Shown piece by piece: positions 1 through 8,357 of a stretch of DNA of 34,243 nucleotides. Numbering within the stretch: position 1 is the first letter of the stretch; each line of letters starts with the position of its first letter. The position numbers were made by a program, and so were the translations under genes. This stretch comes from Candidatus Gastranaerophilales bacterium (GTDB lineage Bacteria > Cyanobacteriota > Vampirovibrionia > Gastranaerophilales > Gastranaerophilaceae), in contig CALUPP010000013.1 in assembly GCA_944322685.1 (NCBI GenBank), positions 1 through 34,243 of the forward strand, read 5' to 3'. The notes beneath the pieces were generated by a model. The model worked only from the letters and a program-made list of their open reading frames with translations, had not been told where the DNA came from and made no database searches.

Positions 1-6
1 CCCCTT

Positions 7-41
7 AAAACGGTGGCAGAGCAAGGTTTTCTCCGTTTTTT
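7..41 (+). terminator. possible intrinsic terminator of an upstream gene
   Basis: AAAACGG (7-13) pairs with CCGTTTT (33-39) and runs into a short T tract. The loop is long (19 nt), so the hairpin is weak. It would end a plus-strand transcript entering from the left of the window. Confidence 0.3.
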
Positions 42-135
42 CCACTATTCCTGCAAAGATTTGAGGATTTTATAATATATGCGCAAATCCTTGCTTGACA
101 ATGCGGGAAGCGTGTTTGTTATTTCCGCAATAATT

Positions 136-546
136 ATGAAAAAAGAAGAAAACGACGTAAAAACACAAAAAGCAGTTATCTATATCGAAGCCGAGTGGTC
201 AAACAAGCCTAAAAATCTGAAAAAGCTCGTCGAAAAGCTCGCTTCTATATACAAAAGAGCGGAGCTCGACGAGCTCGAGGTTGTGAAAGTGTACTTTGAA
301 AAGCCTAAATACCGCACTGCGTACAAAAGAATGATGAATTTTTTGCCAAACCACCCCGAAATCGAGACAGTAATGTTTTTTGACGGCGATGACGTAATCC
401 GCAACTCGGACAACCTCGTGAATATTTTGAATTTGGAAAAATCAACATATTTGACGAATGAAAACACCGCAAAAGTGATTACCGTCCCGGCAAAACTGCA
501 TAATTTGAAGCTTTTCGAAAGCAAAACAAAAAACGGAACAAGATAA
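136..546 (+). CDS. small protein resembling a degenerate serine-recombinase N-terminal domain
   Basis: 136 residues. The order of elements resembles the resolvase fold: a first strand AVIYIEAEWS, a helix, then VVKVYFEKPKYRTAYKRMMNFL, then ETVMFFDGDDVIRN, which lines up with the family pattern of x-RPGF-x-x-LL followed by D-x-V-x-V-x-x-x-D-R-x-x-R. The catalytic serine position after the first strand is not convincing, and there is no DNA-binding domain, so it is unlikely to be an active recombinase. An upstream in-frame ATG at 79 lies 2 nt after a TATAAT, so I prefer the ATG at 136, which follows TTGACA (95-100) with a plausible -10 near 118-123. Neither start has a Shine-Dalgarno sequence. 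It is convergent with ftsH. The family assignment is my inference from pattern. Confidence 0.55.
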   Translation: MKKEENDVKTQKAVIYIEAEWSNKPKNLKKLVEKLASIYKRAELDELEVVKVYFEKPKYRTAYKRMMNFLPNHPEIETVMFFDGDDVIRNSDNLVNILNLEKSTYLTNENTAKVITVPAKLHNLKLFESKTKNGTR

Positions 547-563
547 CCTGCTCCGTTTTTTTA
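529..563. terminator. bidirectional terminator between the 136-aa gene and ftsH
   Basis: An A-rich tract and CGGAACA face TGCTCCG and a T tract, with one mismatch in the stem. The symmetric A/T flanks suit termination in both directions between two convergent genes. Confidence 0.55.
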
Positions 564-580
564 TTTTTAATTGATTTTTT

Positions 581-2452
581 CTAACCCAGCCCGTGGTTAT
601 GTCTGCCGTCCTCAACGCGTTTCATTATTTCGTCAAATTCGGCCTCATCGAGCGTTTCTTTTTCGAGAAGCTCTCTTGCAATCGTTTCCAGCATGTCGCG
701 ATTGCCTAAAAGCAGCTCTTTGGCTAGGTTGTAGCGTTCATCGACGATTTTTTTGACTTCCTTGTCGATTTCTGCGGCAATTTCGTCCGAATAGTCGCGC
801 TGATGCCCGAAATCACGTCCCATAAACACGTTTTCCTGGCTTTTTCCGTAGGCCATGTTGCCCATTTTGTAGGACATGCCGTAGGTTGCGACCATATTTC
901 TCGCCGTCTGCGTAACCTTTTCAAGGTCGTTCTGCGCGCCGGTCGTAATGCTGTCAGGGCCGTAAATTATCTCCTCAGCGACCCTGCCGCCCAAAAGCAT
1001 TGTGATTCTGTCGAGAAGCTGGGATTTTTTGTAAGTTAAATGGTCTTTTTCGGGCAAAGTCATTGTTACGCCGAGCGCCATGCCGCGCGGAATGATAGAA
1101 ACCTTGTGAAGCGGGTCGCTGTTTTTGAGCAGTTTCGCCAAAAGCGCATGCCCGACCTCATGGTAGGCCGTATTTTCCTTTTCCTCGTCGGAAATGATTC
1201 TGCTTTTCTTTTCCGGGCCGGCAATTACCTTATCGATAGCTTCTTCAAGGTAATGCATGTTAATTTGCGTCTGATTGTCGCGCGCAGCGAGCAATGCAGC
1301 CTCGTTTAAGAGGTTTTGCAGGTCAGCACCGGTAAATCCGGGCGTTCTTTTTGCAAGAACTTTCAAATCCACGTCATCAGCGAGCGGTTTGTTCTTCGCA
1401 TGCACGTTCAGAATCTGTTCGCGGCCAAGAATGTCGGGTCTGTGCACAACAATCTGCCTGTCAAAACGACCCGGGCGCAAAAGCGCATTATCAAGGATAT
1501 CCGGGCGGTTTGTTGCGGCGATTACGATGATATTTGTGTTTTCATCAAAGCCGTCCATCTCAACGAGCAGCTGGTTAAGGGTTTGTTCGCGTTCGTCATG
1601 GCCTCCGCCCATGCCGGCACCGCGCTGACGGCCGACAGCGTCGATTTCATCGATAAAAATGATACATGGCTGATGTTTTTTAGCCTGTTCAAATAAATCT
1701 CGAACCCTTGAAGCGCCGACACCGACGAACATTTCAACAAAATCAGAACCGCTGATTGAGAAGAACGGAACACCCGCTTCTCCGGCAACGGCTTTTGCCA
1801 TAAGGGTTTTACCTGTACCCGGAACCCCGACGAGCAAGACGCCTTTCGGGATTTTTGCGCCGAGTTTTACATATTTTTCACCATTTTTCAAAAAGTCAAC
1901 GATTTCTTCAAGTTCCTGCTTTTCTTCGTCGATTCCGGCAACATCCTTGAACGTAACCTTAACTTTGCTGTCCAGCATGAGTTTTGCTTTGCTTTTTCCG
2001 AAAGACATGGCCTGAGAGCCGCCGGATTGGATGGTTTTTGCCATCAAAACAACAAAACCGATTATCAAAAGCAAGGGTAAAAGCGTTGAAAGTACGGCGA
2101 TTGCGCGTGATGAGTCGCTTGGCTTTTTCACGCTCACATCTACGTTGTTTTCTTCAAGCGTTTTATAGACCGCAGGGTCGTTCAAAGGCAGCATTACGCG
2201 ATAAACCACCGAAGATTGCTGTTTATTCGGGCTGACCGCGTTCGAAACTTTCACATCGCCCTTAGGTTTGGCCGTCAAAACATCCTTATCAATAGAAACC
2301 GATTCTATTTGCGAAGCTTTGACCTTTTTCAAAAACTGTGAGTAAGAAATATCCTGCGTGCTTGTCGTGCTTGCGGGGAAAAGCATTGCAGCAAGGCAAA
2401 TAACAAGCAGTATCACTACTATCCAAATACCCGAGGACTGACTTTTGTTCAT
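581..2452 (-). CDS. ftsH: ATP-dependent zinc metalloprotease FtsH
   Basis: 623 residues, normal for the family. Membrane-bound AAA+ protease that degrades misfolded and short-lived membrane and cytosolic proteins as a hexamer. Two membrane segments (about 9-27 and 117-138) flank a periplasmic domain. Walker A is GVPGTGKT at 209-216, where most FtsH proteins have GPPGTGKT. Walker B is IIFIDEID at 264-271, the second region of homology is [20 protein letters not shown], and the zinc-binding HEVGH is at 431-435, with a downstream aspartate in GAQNDLEKV. The C-terminus ends in a helical region. It is a single-gene unit with its own extended -10 promoter and a terminator shared with the convergent small gene. 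Confidence 0.97.
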   Translation of the reverse strand: MNKSQSSGIWIVVILLVICLAAMLFPASTTSTQDISYSQFLKKVKASQIESVSIDKDVLTAKPKGDVKVSNAVSPNKQQSSVVYRVMLPLNDPAVYKTLEENNVDVSVKKPSDSSRAIAVLSTLLPLLLIIGFVVLMAKTIQSGGSQAMSFGKSKAKLMLDSKVKVTFKDVAGIDEEKQELEEIVDFLKNGEKYVKLGAKIPKGVLLVGVPGTGKTLMAKAVAGEAGVPFFSISGSDFVEMFVGVGASRVRDLFEQAKKHQPCIIFIDEIDAVGRQRGAGMGGGHDEREQTLNQLLVEMDGFDENTNIIVIAATNRPDILDNALLRPGRFDRQIVVHRPDILGREQILNVHAKNKPLADDVDLKVLAKRTPGFTGADLQNLLNEAALLAARDNQTQINMHYLEEAIDKVIAGPEKKSRIISDEEKENTAYHEVGHALLAKLLKNSDPLHKVSIIPRGMALGVTMTLPEKDHLTYKKSQLLDRITMLLGGRVAEEIIYGPDSITTGAQNDLEKVTQTARNMVATYGMSYKMGNMAYGKSQENVFMGRDFGHQRDYSDEIAAEIDKEVKKIVDERYNLAKELLLGNRDMLETIARELLEKETLDEAEFDEIMKRVEDGRHNHGLG

Positions 2453-2491
2453 GGTTATGTTCCCTTTAATAAATTTACTGTTTTCCGCTTA

Positions 2492-2520
2492 ATTATACCA
2501 TCTTTTATGCCCAAATCCAA
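2492..2520 (-). promoter_or_regulatory. ftsH promoter (extended -10)
   Basis: Read on the minus strand: TTGGAT (2515-2520), a 17-bp spacer, then TATAAT (2492-2497) preceded by TGG, an extended -10. It lies about 40 bp before the ftsH ATG. The rest of the 331-bp gap 2453-2783 holds only a weak hairpin near 2742-2761 and no gene that I can support. Confidence 0.65.
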
Positions 2521-2741
2521 ATAATCCACTGTATGATGTACTAATACAATATAAAATTCGGGATAATCGGCTTTGGCAGGCAGGGGGTTGAATTTATTTG
2601 TTTTTCCGCCCAATTTTTTATGAAAACAACGCCAATTCAGGCAAAATTACCTAAAAATAGAGCTTTTAAATTTTTCACAAAATTTGTGCGGATTTTTAAC
2701 GGACATTTTGAAAAATTAAGCGTTATTTTAAGATAAAATAG

Positions 2742-2761
2742 CCCAAACGCCCGATTTTGGG
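2742..2761 (-). terminator. weak hairpin downstream of the TPR/NHL gene
   Basis: CCCAAA (2742-2747) and TTTGGG (2756-2761) form a 6-bp stem with an 8-nt loop, 22 bp past the stop codon. On the minus strand it is followed by a T-rich but interrupted tract. It may end the gatA-TPR/NHL transcript. Confidence 0.35.
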
Positions 2762-2783
2762 ATGCATTCGCCCCCAGCCGAGG

Positions 2784-3626
2784 CTAATACAATTTATATT
2801 TTACAACCGTATTGTTGCCCTGCTCTGTTATGTAAAGATTGTTGCCCTTAATCAGCAGATAATACGGATTTGTGATTTTATTCATAAAAACGTATATTTG
2901 CCCGCCGCGGTTGATTTTCAGGATGTTGTTTTTGTCGTAATTTGCGACATAAAGGTTGTCACTCGCGTCAAAAGCAAGCCCAATCGGCCCGCCCAGCATG
3001 GGGCTTTTTGAAAAAAGATAGCTCTGGCCGTTAGGCATGACCTTGTAAATGCTGTTATCCGTGTAGCTTGCAACATAAAGCACGCCTTTTGAGTCAACCG
3101 CAATGCCTGTTGGGCCCGAAAACTTGTTGATTACGCTGCGATTCAGCTCATTCGCCTGATTTAGGTTTGACAGGGCGCGTTTTGCTTTTTCGCGCTGCAT
3201 TGTTACGTCATATTGAGCCTTTAAGGCTTTTGCTTTCGGATAAAACTGATCATCCGGCTGGATTTTGTTGATAAAAAACAGCGCCTGCTCAACATTGCCG
3301 ACTTTGTTGTACAATTCGGACAGTTTTATGATAGTTTCCGAGTCTTTGGGCTCAAGTTTGTGGATTTTTGAAAAACATGCAATCGCGGACTGATAACTTT
3401 TCAAATATTCGTAAATTGCGCCCAGATTGTAATAAGCATCGACAAATGTCGGATCTTTTGCGACAGAAGCCTTGAAAGATTCAATCGCTTTGGCATATTC
3501 GCCGTTTTGATAATAATCCAGACCCTCGTTGTAATACATTGCGCTCTCCGTTGAATAGGCGAAAACCGCCCCGGCATTTGCGCATAACGAAATTACCATT
3601 AATAAAGTTATTACAATCTTTTTCAT
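2784..3626 (-). CDS. secreted TPR and NHL/beta-propeller-like repeat protein
   Basis: 280 residues. A signal peptide (basic MKK, hydrophobic core, AGAVFA before YS at about 23) predicts export. Residues about 28-135 carry three TPR units, such as AMYYNEGLDYYQNGEYAKAIESF and DAYYNLGAIYEYLKSYQSAIACF. Residues about 170-280 hold three NHL-type units, such as GPTGIAVDSKGVLYVASYTDNSIYK, GPIGLAFDASDNLYVANYDKNNILK and NPYYLLIKGNNLYITEQGNNTVVK. Three NHL units are too few for a closed propeller on their own. TPRs usually bind proteins or peptides and NHL repeats bind proteins, RNA or glycans; the ligand is unknown. It starts 21 bp after gatA and is probably cotranscribed with it. Confidence 0.85.
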   Translation of the reverse strand: MKKIVITLLMVISLCANAGAVFAYSTESAMYYNEGLDYYQNGEYAKAIESFKASVAKDPTFVDAYYNLGAIYEYLKSYQSAIACFSKIHKLEPKDSETIIKLSELYNKVGNVEQALFFINKIQPDDQFYPKAKALKAQYDVTMQREKAKRALSNLNQANELNRSVINKFSGPTGIAVDSKGVLYVASYTDNSIYKVMPNGQSYLFSKSPMLGGPIGLAFDASDNLYVANYDKNNILKINRGGQIYVFMNKITNPYYLLIKGNNLYITEQGNNTVVKYKLY

Positions 3627-3647
3627 AACACGTCCCTTTTTATGCCA

Positions 3648-5126
3648 TTAAACAGCCGCCAGCGCGGGTGTTTTTGTGTGAAAATCCGTTGCCTGCTCAA
3701 AATTATAAGCAGCATTGAGCAGTTTTTCTTCCTGAAGCGCAGGAGCGAGAAGCTGCATGCCCACAGGCATTGAGCTGTTGTCAAATCCGCACGGAATGCT
3801 CATGCCGGGGATTCCTGCGAGGTTTGCGCTGATTGTTCCGATGTCTGTCAGGTACATGCTAAGCGGATCAGCAACTTTTGAGCCGATTTCAAACGCCGTA
3901 TAAGGGCAGGTCGGAGAAAGCAGCACATCAACCGTTTCAAAAACCTTGTCAAAATCGTTTTTAATCAAATGCCTTACCTGCTGGGCCTTTTTGTAATATG
4001 CGTCGTAATAACCCGAGCTCAACGCGTAAGTTCCGAGCATGATTCTTCTTTTTACTTCGTCGCCGAAGCCCTCTGCTCTTGTTTTTGTGTACATTTCGAG
4101 CAGGTTTTTTGCATCAGGCGTTCTGTGGCCGTATTTTACGCCGTCAAAGCGCGCAAGATTAGAGCTTGCCTCCGCAGTCGCAACGATGTAATAAACGCCG
4201 ATAGAATGCTTCAAAAGCGGCAGCGAAACCTCCAAAATTTCGGCTCCGAGGCTTTTGTAAGTCGCAATTGCGTTTTCAATCGCTGTTTTTACGTCAGCAG
4301 CGACGCCTTCGCCCAAAAGTTCTTTAATAACGCCGATTTTTAAGCCTTTTATATCTTTTTTAAGCGCCGCCGAATAGTTCGGCACAGGAATGTCCAAAGA
4401 TGTTGAATCGTTGGGGTCATGGCCGCTTATAACCTCTAAAAGCAGCGCAGCATCCTCAACAGAACGCGCAAAAGGCCCGATTTGGTCAAGTGATGAAGCG
4501 AACGCAATCAATCCGTATCTTGAAACCCGCCCGTACGTAGGTTTTAAGCCCACAACGCCGCAAAAACTTGCCGGAAGTCTGATACTTCCGCCCGTGTCAG
4601 AGCCCAGCGCGATAGTTGACTCAAATCCGGCAACCGCAGCAGCCGATCCGCCCGAGCTTCCGCCGGGAACTTTGTTCAAATCCCACGGATTTTTCACGTT
4701 TTTAAACGCGGAGTTTTCGTTTGATGAGCCCATTGCGAACTCGTCGAGGTTTGTTTTGCCGATTATCGGGATAAAGTTTTCTTTTAATTTTTTTACGACC
4801 GTTGCGTCGTATGGAGAAACAAAATTCTCAAGGATTTTGCTTGAGGCGGTGGTTTTGCTGCCTTTGTAGTTCATATTGTCTTTTAAAGCGAGCGGAATGC
4901 CTGCAAGCGCGGGGATTTCTTCGCCTTTTGCTATTTTTTCGTCAACTTTTTTCGCAGTTTCAAGCGCCTGCTCCTCACACAGGGAGTTGAACGCTCCGAG
5001 TTCACCGTCAACGGATTTTACCTGCTCAAGCGTCTCTTTTGTCAGCTCAACTGCCGAAATATCCTTATTCAACAGCGCTTTTCTCTGCTGAGCGGCTGTT
5101 TTTTTCAAAATCTCTTTTATACTCAC
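3648..5126 (-). CDS. gatA: Asp-tRNA(Asn)/Glu-tRNA(Gln) amidotransferase subunit A
   Basis: 492 residues from a GTG start. It releases ammonia from glutamine for transamidation of Glu-tRNA(Gln) (and often Asp-tRNA(Asn)) within GatCAB. The amidase signature is complete: K82 in LALKDNMN, S157 in GGSSGGS and nucleophile S181 in [11 protein letters not shown], followed by [18 protein letters not shown]. The GTG at 5126 has GGAG 7 nt upstream. A longer TTG-started form (to 5171) would begin upstream of the TATAAT at 5160-5165, so I reject it. gatB and gatC are not in the window. The secreted TPR/NHL gene follows closely. Confidence 0.95.
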   Translation of the reverse strand: MSIKEILKKTAAQQRKALLNKDISAVELTKETLEQVKSVDGELGAFNSLCEEQALETAKKVDEKIAKGEEIPALAGIPLALKDNMNYKGSKTTASSKILENFVSPYDATVVKKLKENFIPIIGKTNLDEFAMGSSNENSAFKNVKNPWDLNKVPGGSSGGSAAAVAGFESTIALGSDTGGSIRLPASFCGVVGLKPTYGRVSRYGLIAFASSLDQIGPFARSVEDAALLLEVISGHDPNDSTSLDIPVPNYSAALKKDIKGLKIGVIKELLGEGVAADVKTAIENAIATYKSLGAEILEVSLPLLKHSIGVYYIVATAEASSNLARFDGVKYGHRTPDAKNLLEMYTKTRAEGFGDEVKRRIMLGTYALSSGYYDAYYKKAQQVRHLIKNDFDKVFETVDVLLSPTCPYTAFEIGSKVADPLSMYLTDIGTISANLAGIPGMSIPCGFDNSSMPVGMQLLAPALQEEKLLNAAYNFEQATDFHTKTPALAAV

Positions 5127-5159
5127 TTTATCTCTCCATTTTTGATTAATTTTAACAAT

Positions 5160-5165
5160 ATTATA
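5160..5165 (-). promoter_or_regulatory. -10 element of the gatA promoter
   Basis: TATAAT on the minus strand, 33 bp before the GTG start, with no good -35 at 17 bp. Its position supports the GTG start. The rest of 5172-5421 contains nothing I can name. Confidence 0.45.
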
Positions 5166-5421
5166 AACCAAAAAAATTTTTGACGGGGTTAAATTTGCCT
5201 TGCTTTAAAATATCGCGTTTTTTCGGGACAATTATACGGAATTTTAAAAAATTCTTGGCAAAATCCGCCCAAAATGCAGATTTAGCGCCACCCCAACCAC
5301 AAATTCCGGCAAAAACCGGCAATTGCAGCGTTTTTGAAGCGTAATTGCACGAAAATGCCCGATTTTATATCAAAATCAACACATTTTAGCTGAAAAAGCC
5401 GATTTTTTGCACAAAAACGCC

Positions 5422-7521
5422 CTACTGAACCGAAACCGGGAGTCTTTTTGGCTTTGGCGGAACCGGAGGAGTCGCAGGAGCCGGAGGGGTCTGCGCTGAG
5501 GGCTGATTTTTGTGCTGTTCAAGAAAAGTATTGTTAAATGAAACCGGATTTTGAAGATTATTGCTTGCAGAAGCGTCTTCGGTCGTCGCAGCCGGCTGCT
5601 GTATTTCTTGTGCGGGTTCTTCCGGAGCGTCTTCGCGTTCTTCGTCCTCGGGTTTAACCGTAGATTTGCCGATTCCGCCCTTTTTCAGCTCAACTTCCGG
5701 ATAATCGAACTTTGAAGCGCCGAATTTCTTGGTCAAAACGTTCATTGTGTCTTTCCAGATTGCAGCCGGGATTGTACCGCCGTAAACTCCGTACATTTTT
5801 GAGTTATCGTCGTTTCCGACCCAGATTCCGGTCACGATATCAGGCGTATAGCCGTAAAAAGACGCATCTTTGTTATCATCCGTTGTCCCGGTCTTTGCCG
5901 CAGCCGGTTTTCCGATGTTTGCGGCACGGCCGGTACCGCTTTCAATTACGGTTTCAAGCATTGCCGTCAAAACTGCCGCGGTATTCAGGTTAAGAACTTT
6001 CATAACGCGGGTTTTCGGGGCCTCGTAGATGATTTTGCCGCGCGAAGTTTCCACCCTTTCGATTGCATAAGGCTTAACCTTGAAACCGCCGTTCGCAAAA
6101 GCGCCGTAGGCCACGGTCATTTCATAAAGCTTAACACCGTTTGAGCCAAGAGCGATAGTCATGTCATATTCGAGCGGTGTTGTGATTCCCAAAGAACGCG
6201 CAATGGTAATAACCGAACGCACGCCGACCTCCTGAATCAATCTTGCGGCCATTACGTTGGATGACAGCATCAAACCTGCAAACAACGGCATTTGACCGCG
6301 ATATCTGTTGCCATAGTTGCGCGGTTTCCATCCGTTGATGTTTACTGGGGTATCCGCAAGGTAATCGTTAGGCCCCCAGCCCTTTTCCAGCGCCGCCGCA
6401 TAAACAAAAGGCTTAAATGCGGAGCCGGGCGGCCTTATTGCCTGCGTAATACGGTCATACTGGCTCTTTCCGTAGTTTTTTCCGCCCACATAAACGTAAA
6501 TTTCACCCGTTATCGGCGAGAAAGAAAATACTGCCGCATTTGTTTTTCCGCTTGAGCCGAGTTTTGCCGTAACCGAATCCACAGCTGCTTTTTGAGCCTC
6601 GTAATTCAACGTTGTAACGACTTTATAACCGCCCTGCGAGATTTCTGTTTCATCAAAACCCAGTTCTTCGAGCTCATTCATCGCAAAATCAACAAAATAC
6701 GGTGCTCTGTTTAGCGAATAAACATTCGGATTCGGGTTCAGGGTGAGTTTTTCTTCGATTGCCTGCTCGTATTGCTGGCGCGTGATGTAGCGCATTTTGA
6801 ACATGCGCATAAGAACCTGATTTCTGCGCTCAATCGCCAATTTTTTATTATTATACGGCGAATAAACAGACGGCGCCTGCGGAAGCCCCGCAATCAACGC
6901 AGCTTCTGCAAGTGTGAGCTCTTTAAGCGGTTTATTAAAATAAATCTGCGCCGCGCCGGCGATTCCGTAAGCTCCGGAGCCCAGATAAACGTTATTCAGG
7001 TACATTTCGAGGATTTTGTCCTTGGAAATCGTTTTTTCTATCCTCGCCGCGACGATAAATTCCTTTATTTTGCGGTCAAAAGTCTTTTCGTTATTCAAAA
7101 ACAGGATTCTTGCGAGCTGCTGGGTAATTGTGCTTGCGCCCTGCTTAAAACTGCCCGATGCAATGTTCACAAGGGTCGAGCGCACGAGCCCGACAGGGTC
7201 ATATCCGTGATGATGATAGAAATTTTTGTCCTCCGTCGCAATAATCGCCTGTTTTATGCTGTCCGGAACGTCCTTTATGTCCACTTTTTCAAAACGATAC
7301 GCCGTAAACGTTTTTATCGGCTCACCGTCAGCAGAATAAAATTTTGTTACAATATTCGGTTTAAAATCATCAAGATTTTTAATCGGCGGAAGCGAACTCA
7401 AATACAAATTCACCCCGATAAACAGCGCCAATAATGCGGAAATTGACATTACAAAAAATGATTTTATTTTGGAATTTTTTTTAGGATTTTTTATTTTTTT
7501 CGGTGCTTCAAATTCTGACAT
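5422..7521 (-). CDS. class A penicillin-binding protein (PBP1A family)
   Basis: 699 residues counted from the ATG of MSEFEAPKK. Bifunctional peptidoglycan glycosyltransferase and transpeptidase, anchored by one N-terminal membrane segment (about 21-41). Glycosyltransferase motifs: catalytic E97 in ATEDKNFYHHHGYDP, then GASTITQQLARILF and RKIKEFIVAARIEK, then LNNVYLGSGAYGIAGAA. Transpeptidase motifs: SAFK (367-370), SSN (420-422) and KTGTTDD (543-545 onward). The C-terminal 80-90 residues are a Glu-, Pro- and Gln-rich, probably disordered tail. A TTG five codons upstream has no ribosome-binding site. The gene stands alone between gatA and the toxin-antitoxin pair. Confidence 0.95.
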   Translation of the reverse strand: MSEFEAPKKIKNPKKNSKIKSFFVMSISALLALFIGVNLYLSSLPPIKNLDDFKPNIVTKFYSADGEPIKTFTAYRFEKVDIKDVPDSIKQAIIATEDKNFYHHHGYDPVGLVRSTLVNIASGSFKQGASTITQQLARILFLNNEKTFDRKIKEFIVAARIEKTISKDKILEMYLNNVYLGSGAYGIAGAAQIYFNKPLKELTLAEAALIAGLPQAPSVYSPYNNKKLAIERRNQVLMRMFKMRYITRQQYEQAIEEKLTLNPNPNVYSLNRAPYFVDFAMNELEELGFDETEISQGGYKVVTTLNYEAQKAAVDSVTAKLGSSGKTNAAVFSFSPITGEIYVYVGGKNYGKSQYDRITQAIRPPGSAFKPFVYAAALEKGWGPNDYLADTPVNINGWKPRNYGNRYRGQMPLFAGLMLSSNVMAARLIQEVGVRSVITIARSLGITTPLEYDMTIALGSNGVKLYEMTVAYGAFANGGFKVKPYAIERVETSRGKIIYEAPKTRVMKVLNLNTAAVLTAMLETVIESGTGRAANIGKPAAAKTGTTDDNKDASFYGYTPDIVTGIWVGNDDNSKMYGVYGGTIPAAIWKDTMNVLTKKFGASKFDYPEVELKKGGIGKSTVKPEDEEREDAPEEPAQEIQQPAATTEDASASNNLQNPVSFNNTFLEQHKNQPSAQTPPAPATPPVPPKPKRLPVSVQ

Positions 7522-7662
7522 CGCATATCTCTTCAATCTAGCGGATTTTTTCCGTTTTTGTCCGCAATAATCAGAAATATTTTAACAAATAATAAAAAAA
7601 ATACAAAAAATGATTAAATTTAAAGTCGGCTATATTGAAAATAATAACAATTTTTGTCATAA

Positions 7663-7689
7663 TATAATTATAAATTGATATAAATGAGG
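7663..7689 (+). promoter_or_regulatory. -10 element and RBS of the parDE unit
   Basis: TATAAT (7663-7668) sits in a very AT-rich stretch with partial dyads that could hold a ParD autoregulatory operator. GAGG at 7686-7689 lies 6 nt before the ATG at 7696 and fixes the parD start. No good -35 at normal spacing was found. Confidence 0.4.
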
Positions 7690-7695
7690 CATAAT

Positions 7696-7932
7696 ATGAA
7701 CATATCTTTAACTCCGACATTAGAAAAATTTGTGCAAGATAAAGTTGCTTCCGGCTTGTACAATTCTGTAAGCGAGGTAATCAGGGAAGCTTTAAGGCTC
7801 ATGGCATCCAAAGACGCAGTTTCTCAGGAAAGAATAAGCAGGCTCAACAGCGAAATTGAAAAAGGCTGGGATGATACTGTTATTTATGACGGAAATTCTG
7901 CGATGGAAAAATTAATTAAAAAGTATGAATAA
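7696..7932 (+). CDS. parD: ParD-type ribbon-helix-helix antitoxin
   Basis: 78 residues. MNISLTPTLEKFVQDKVASGLYNSVSEVIREALRLM is the classic ParD ribbon-helix-helix domain: a beta strand for operator contact, then two helices. The acidic C-terminus (EIEKGWDDTVIYDGNSAMEKLIKKYE) should wrap the toxin. The antitoxin neutralises ParE and, as in the family, probably represses its own promoter. An ATG at 7684 is in frame but lacks a ribosome-binding site, whereas 7696 has one. It overlaps the toxin start by 8 bp, the usual antitoxin-first coupled arrangement. Confidence 0.9.
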   Translation: MNISLTPTLEKFVQDKVASGLYNSVSEVIREALRLMASKDAVSQERISRLNSEIEKGWDDTVIYDGNSAMEKLIKKYE

Positions 7933-8224
7933 TTTTAAGCTGGAAATAACAGAAAAAGCCTATAAAGATATTGAAACAATCGCAGACTATATAGCGCAAG
8001 ACAATAAAATTGCCGCAAAAAAGATAGCTGCGGCTTTTCACAAGACCTTTTCCGTTCTTTGCGAGCATCCAAATCTGGGAAAATTAAGAACCGATTTGAC
8101 GCATCTTGATGTAAGGTTTTATGTTGTTAAAAAGAATTATCTGATAGTATATAGAATTGCCGGCAGCGCTGTCAGGATTTTGAGAGTGTTGACAACATAT
8201 CAGGATATTTGTGCATTGTTGTAA
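7925..8224 (+). CDS. parE: ParE/RelE-superfamily toxin
   Basis: 99 residues, typical length. LEITEKAYKDIETIADYIAQDN, then EHPNLGKLRTDL, then VRFYVVKKNYLIVYRIAGSAVRILRVLTTYQD matches the ParE/RelE fold, ending in the strand and conserved arginine region. ParE proteins block DNA gyrase, while RelE relatives cleave mRNA on the ribosome; the ParD partner favours the gyrase-type group, but sequence alone does not prove the target. It is translationally coupled to parD by an 8-bp overlap. The pair separates the PBP gene from fixC and looks like an accessory insertion in housekeeping DNA. Confidence 0.9.
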   Translation: MNNFKLEITEKAYKDIETIADYIAQDNKIAAKKIAAAFHKTFSVLCEHPNLGKLRTDLTHLDVRFYVVKKNYLIVYRIAGSAVRILRVLTTYQDICALL

Positions 8225-8321
8225 ACTGATTGAAAAGCAGGGCGGGAAAAACAAAGCGGCTCCAAGCGCAAAACCGGTAATAAAAAGAACTACTCCTAAA
8301 GTTTATTGCGGCGAAATCTAA
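8211..8321 (+). pseudogene. possible remnant coding tail behind parE
   Basis: An open frame different from parE runs from a GTG at 8211 to the TAA at 8319-8321. After 8232 it reads EKQGGKNKAAPSAKPVIKRT and ends PKVYCGEI. The Lys-, Pro- and Ala-rich composition looks like the C-terminus of a protein whose body is missing. It has no ribosome-binding site and overlaps the fixC -35. It could be chance. Confidence 0.2.
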
Positions 8322-8335
8322 TTTGATAGTATAAT
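8306..8335 (+). promoter_or_regulatory. promoter of the fixC-fixX unit
   Basis: TTGCGG (8306-8311), an 18-bp spacer and TATAAT (8330-8335). An AAGGAG ribosome-binding site ends 5 nt before the fixC ATG. Confidence 0.6.
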
Positions 8336-8357
8336 TGGAGCATAAAAAGGAGTTCGG

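Noticed and set aside
581-2452. FtsH Walker A reads GVPGTGKT rather than GPPGTGKT
   Set aside because: The first proline is not catalytic and conservative variation is tolerated; not a sign of inactivity.
3969-4869. Plus-strand frames opposite gatA
   Set aside because: They are shadows of a complete gatA with intact catalytic residues on the other strand.
6772-7434. 220-codon plus-strand frame opposite the penicillin-binding protein
   Set aside because: It lies fully inside a confirmed PBP gene, is rich in Arg and Phe, and has no ribosome-binding site or recognisable domain.
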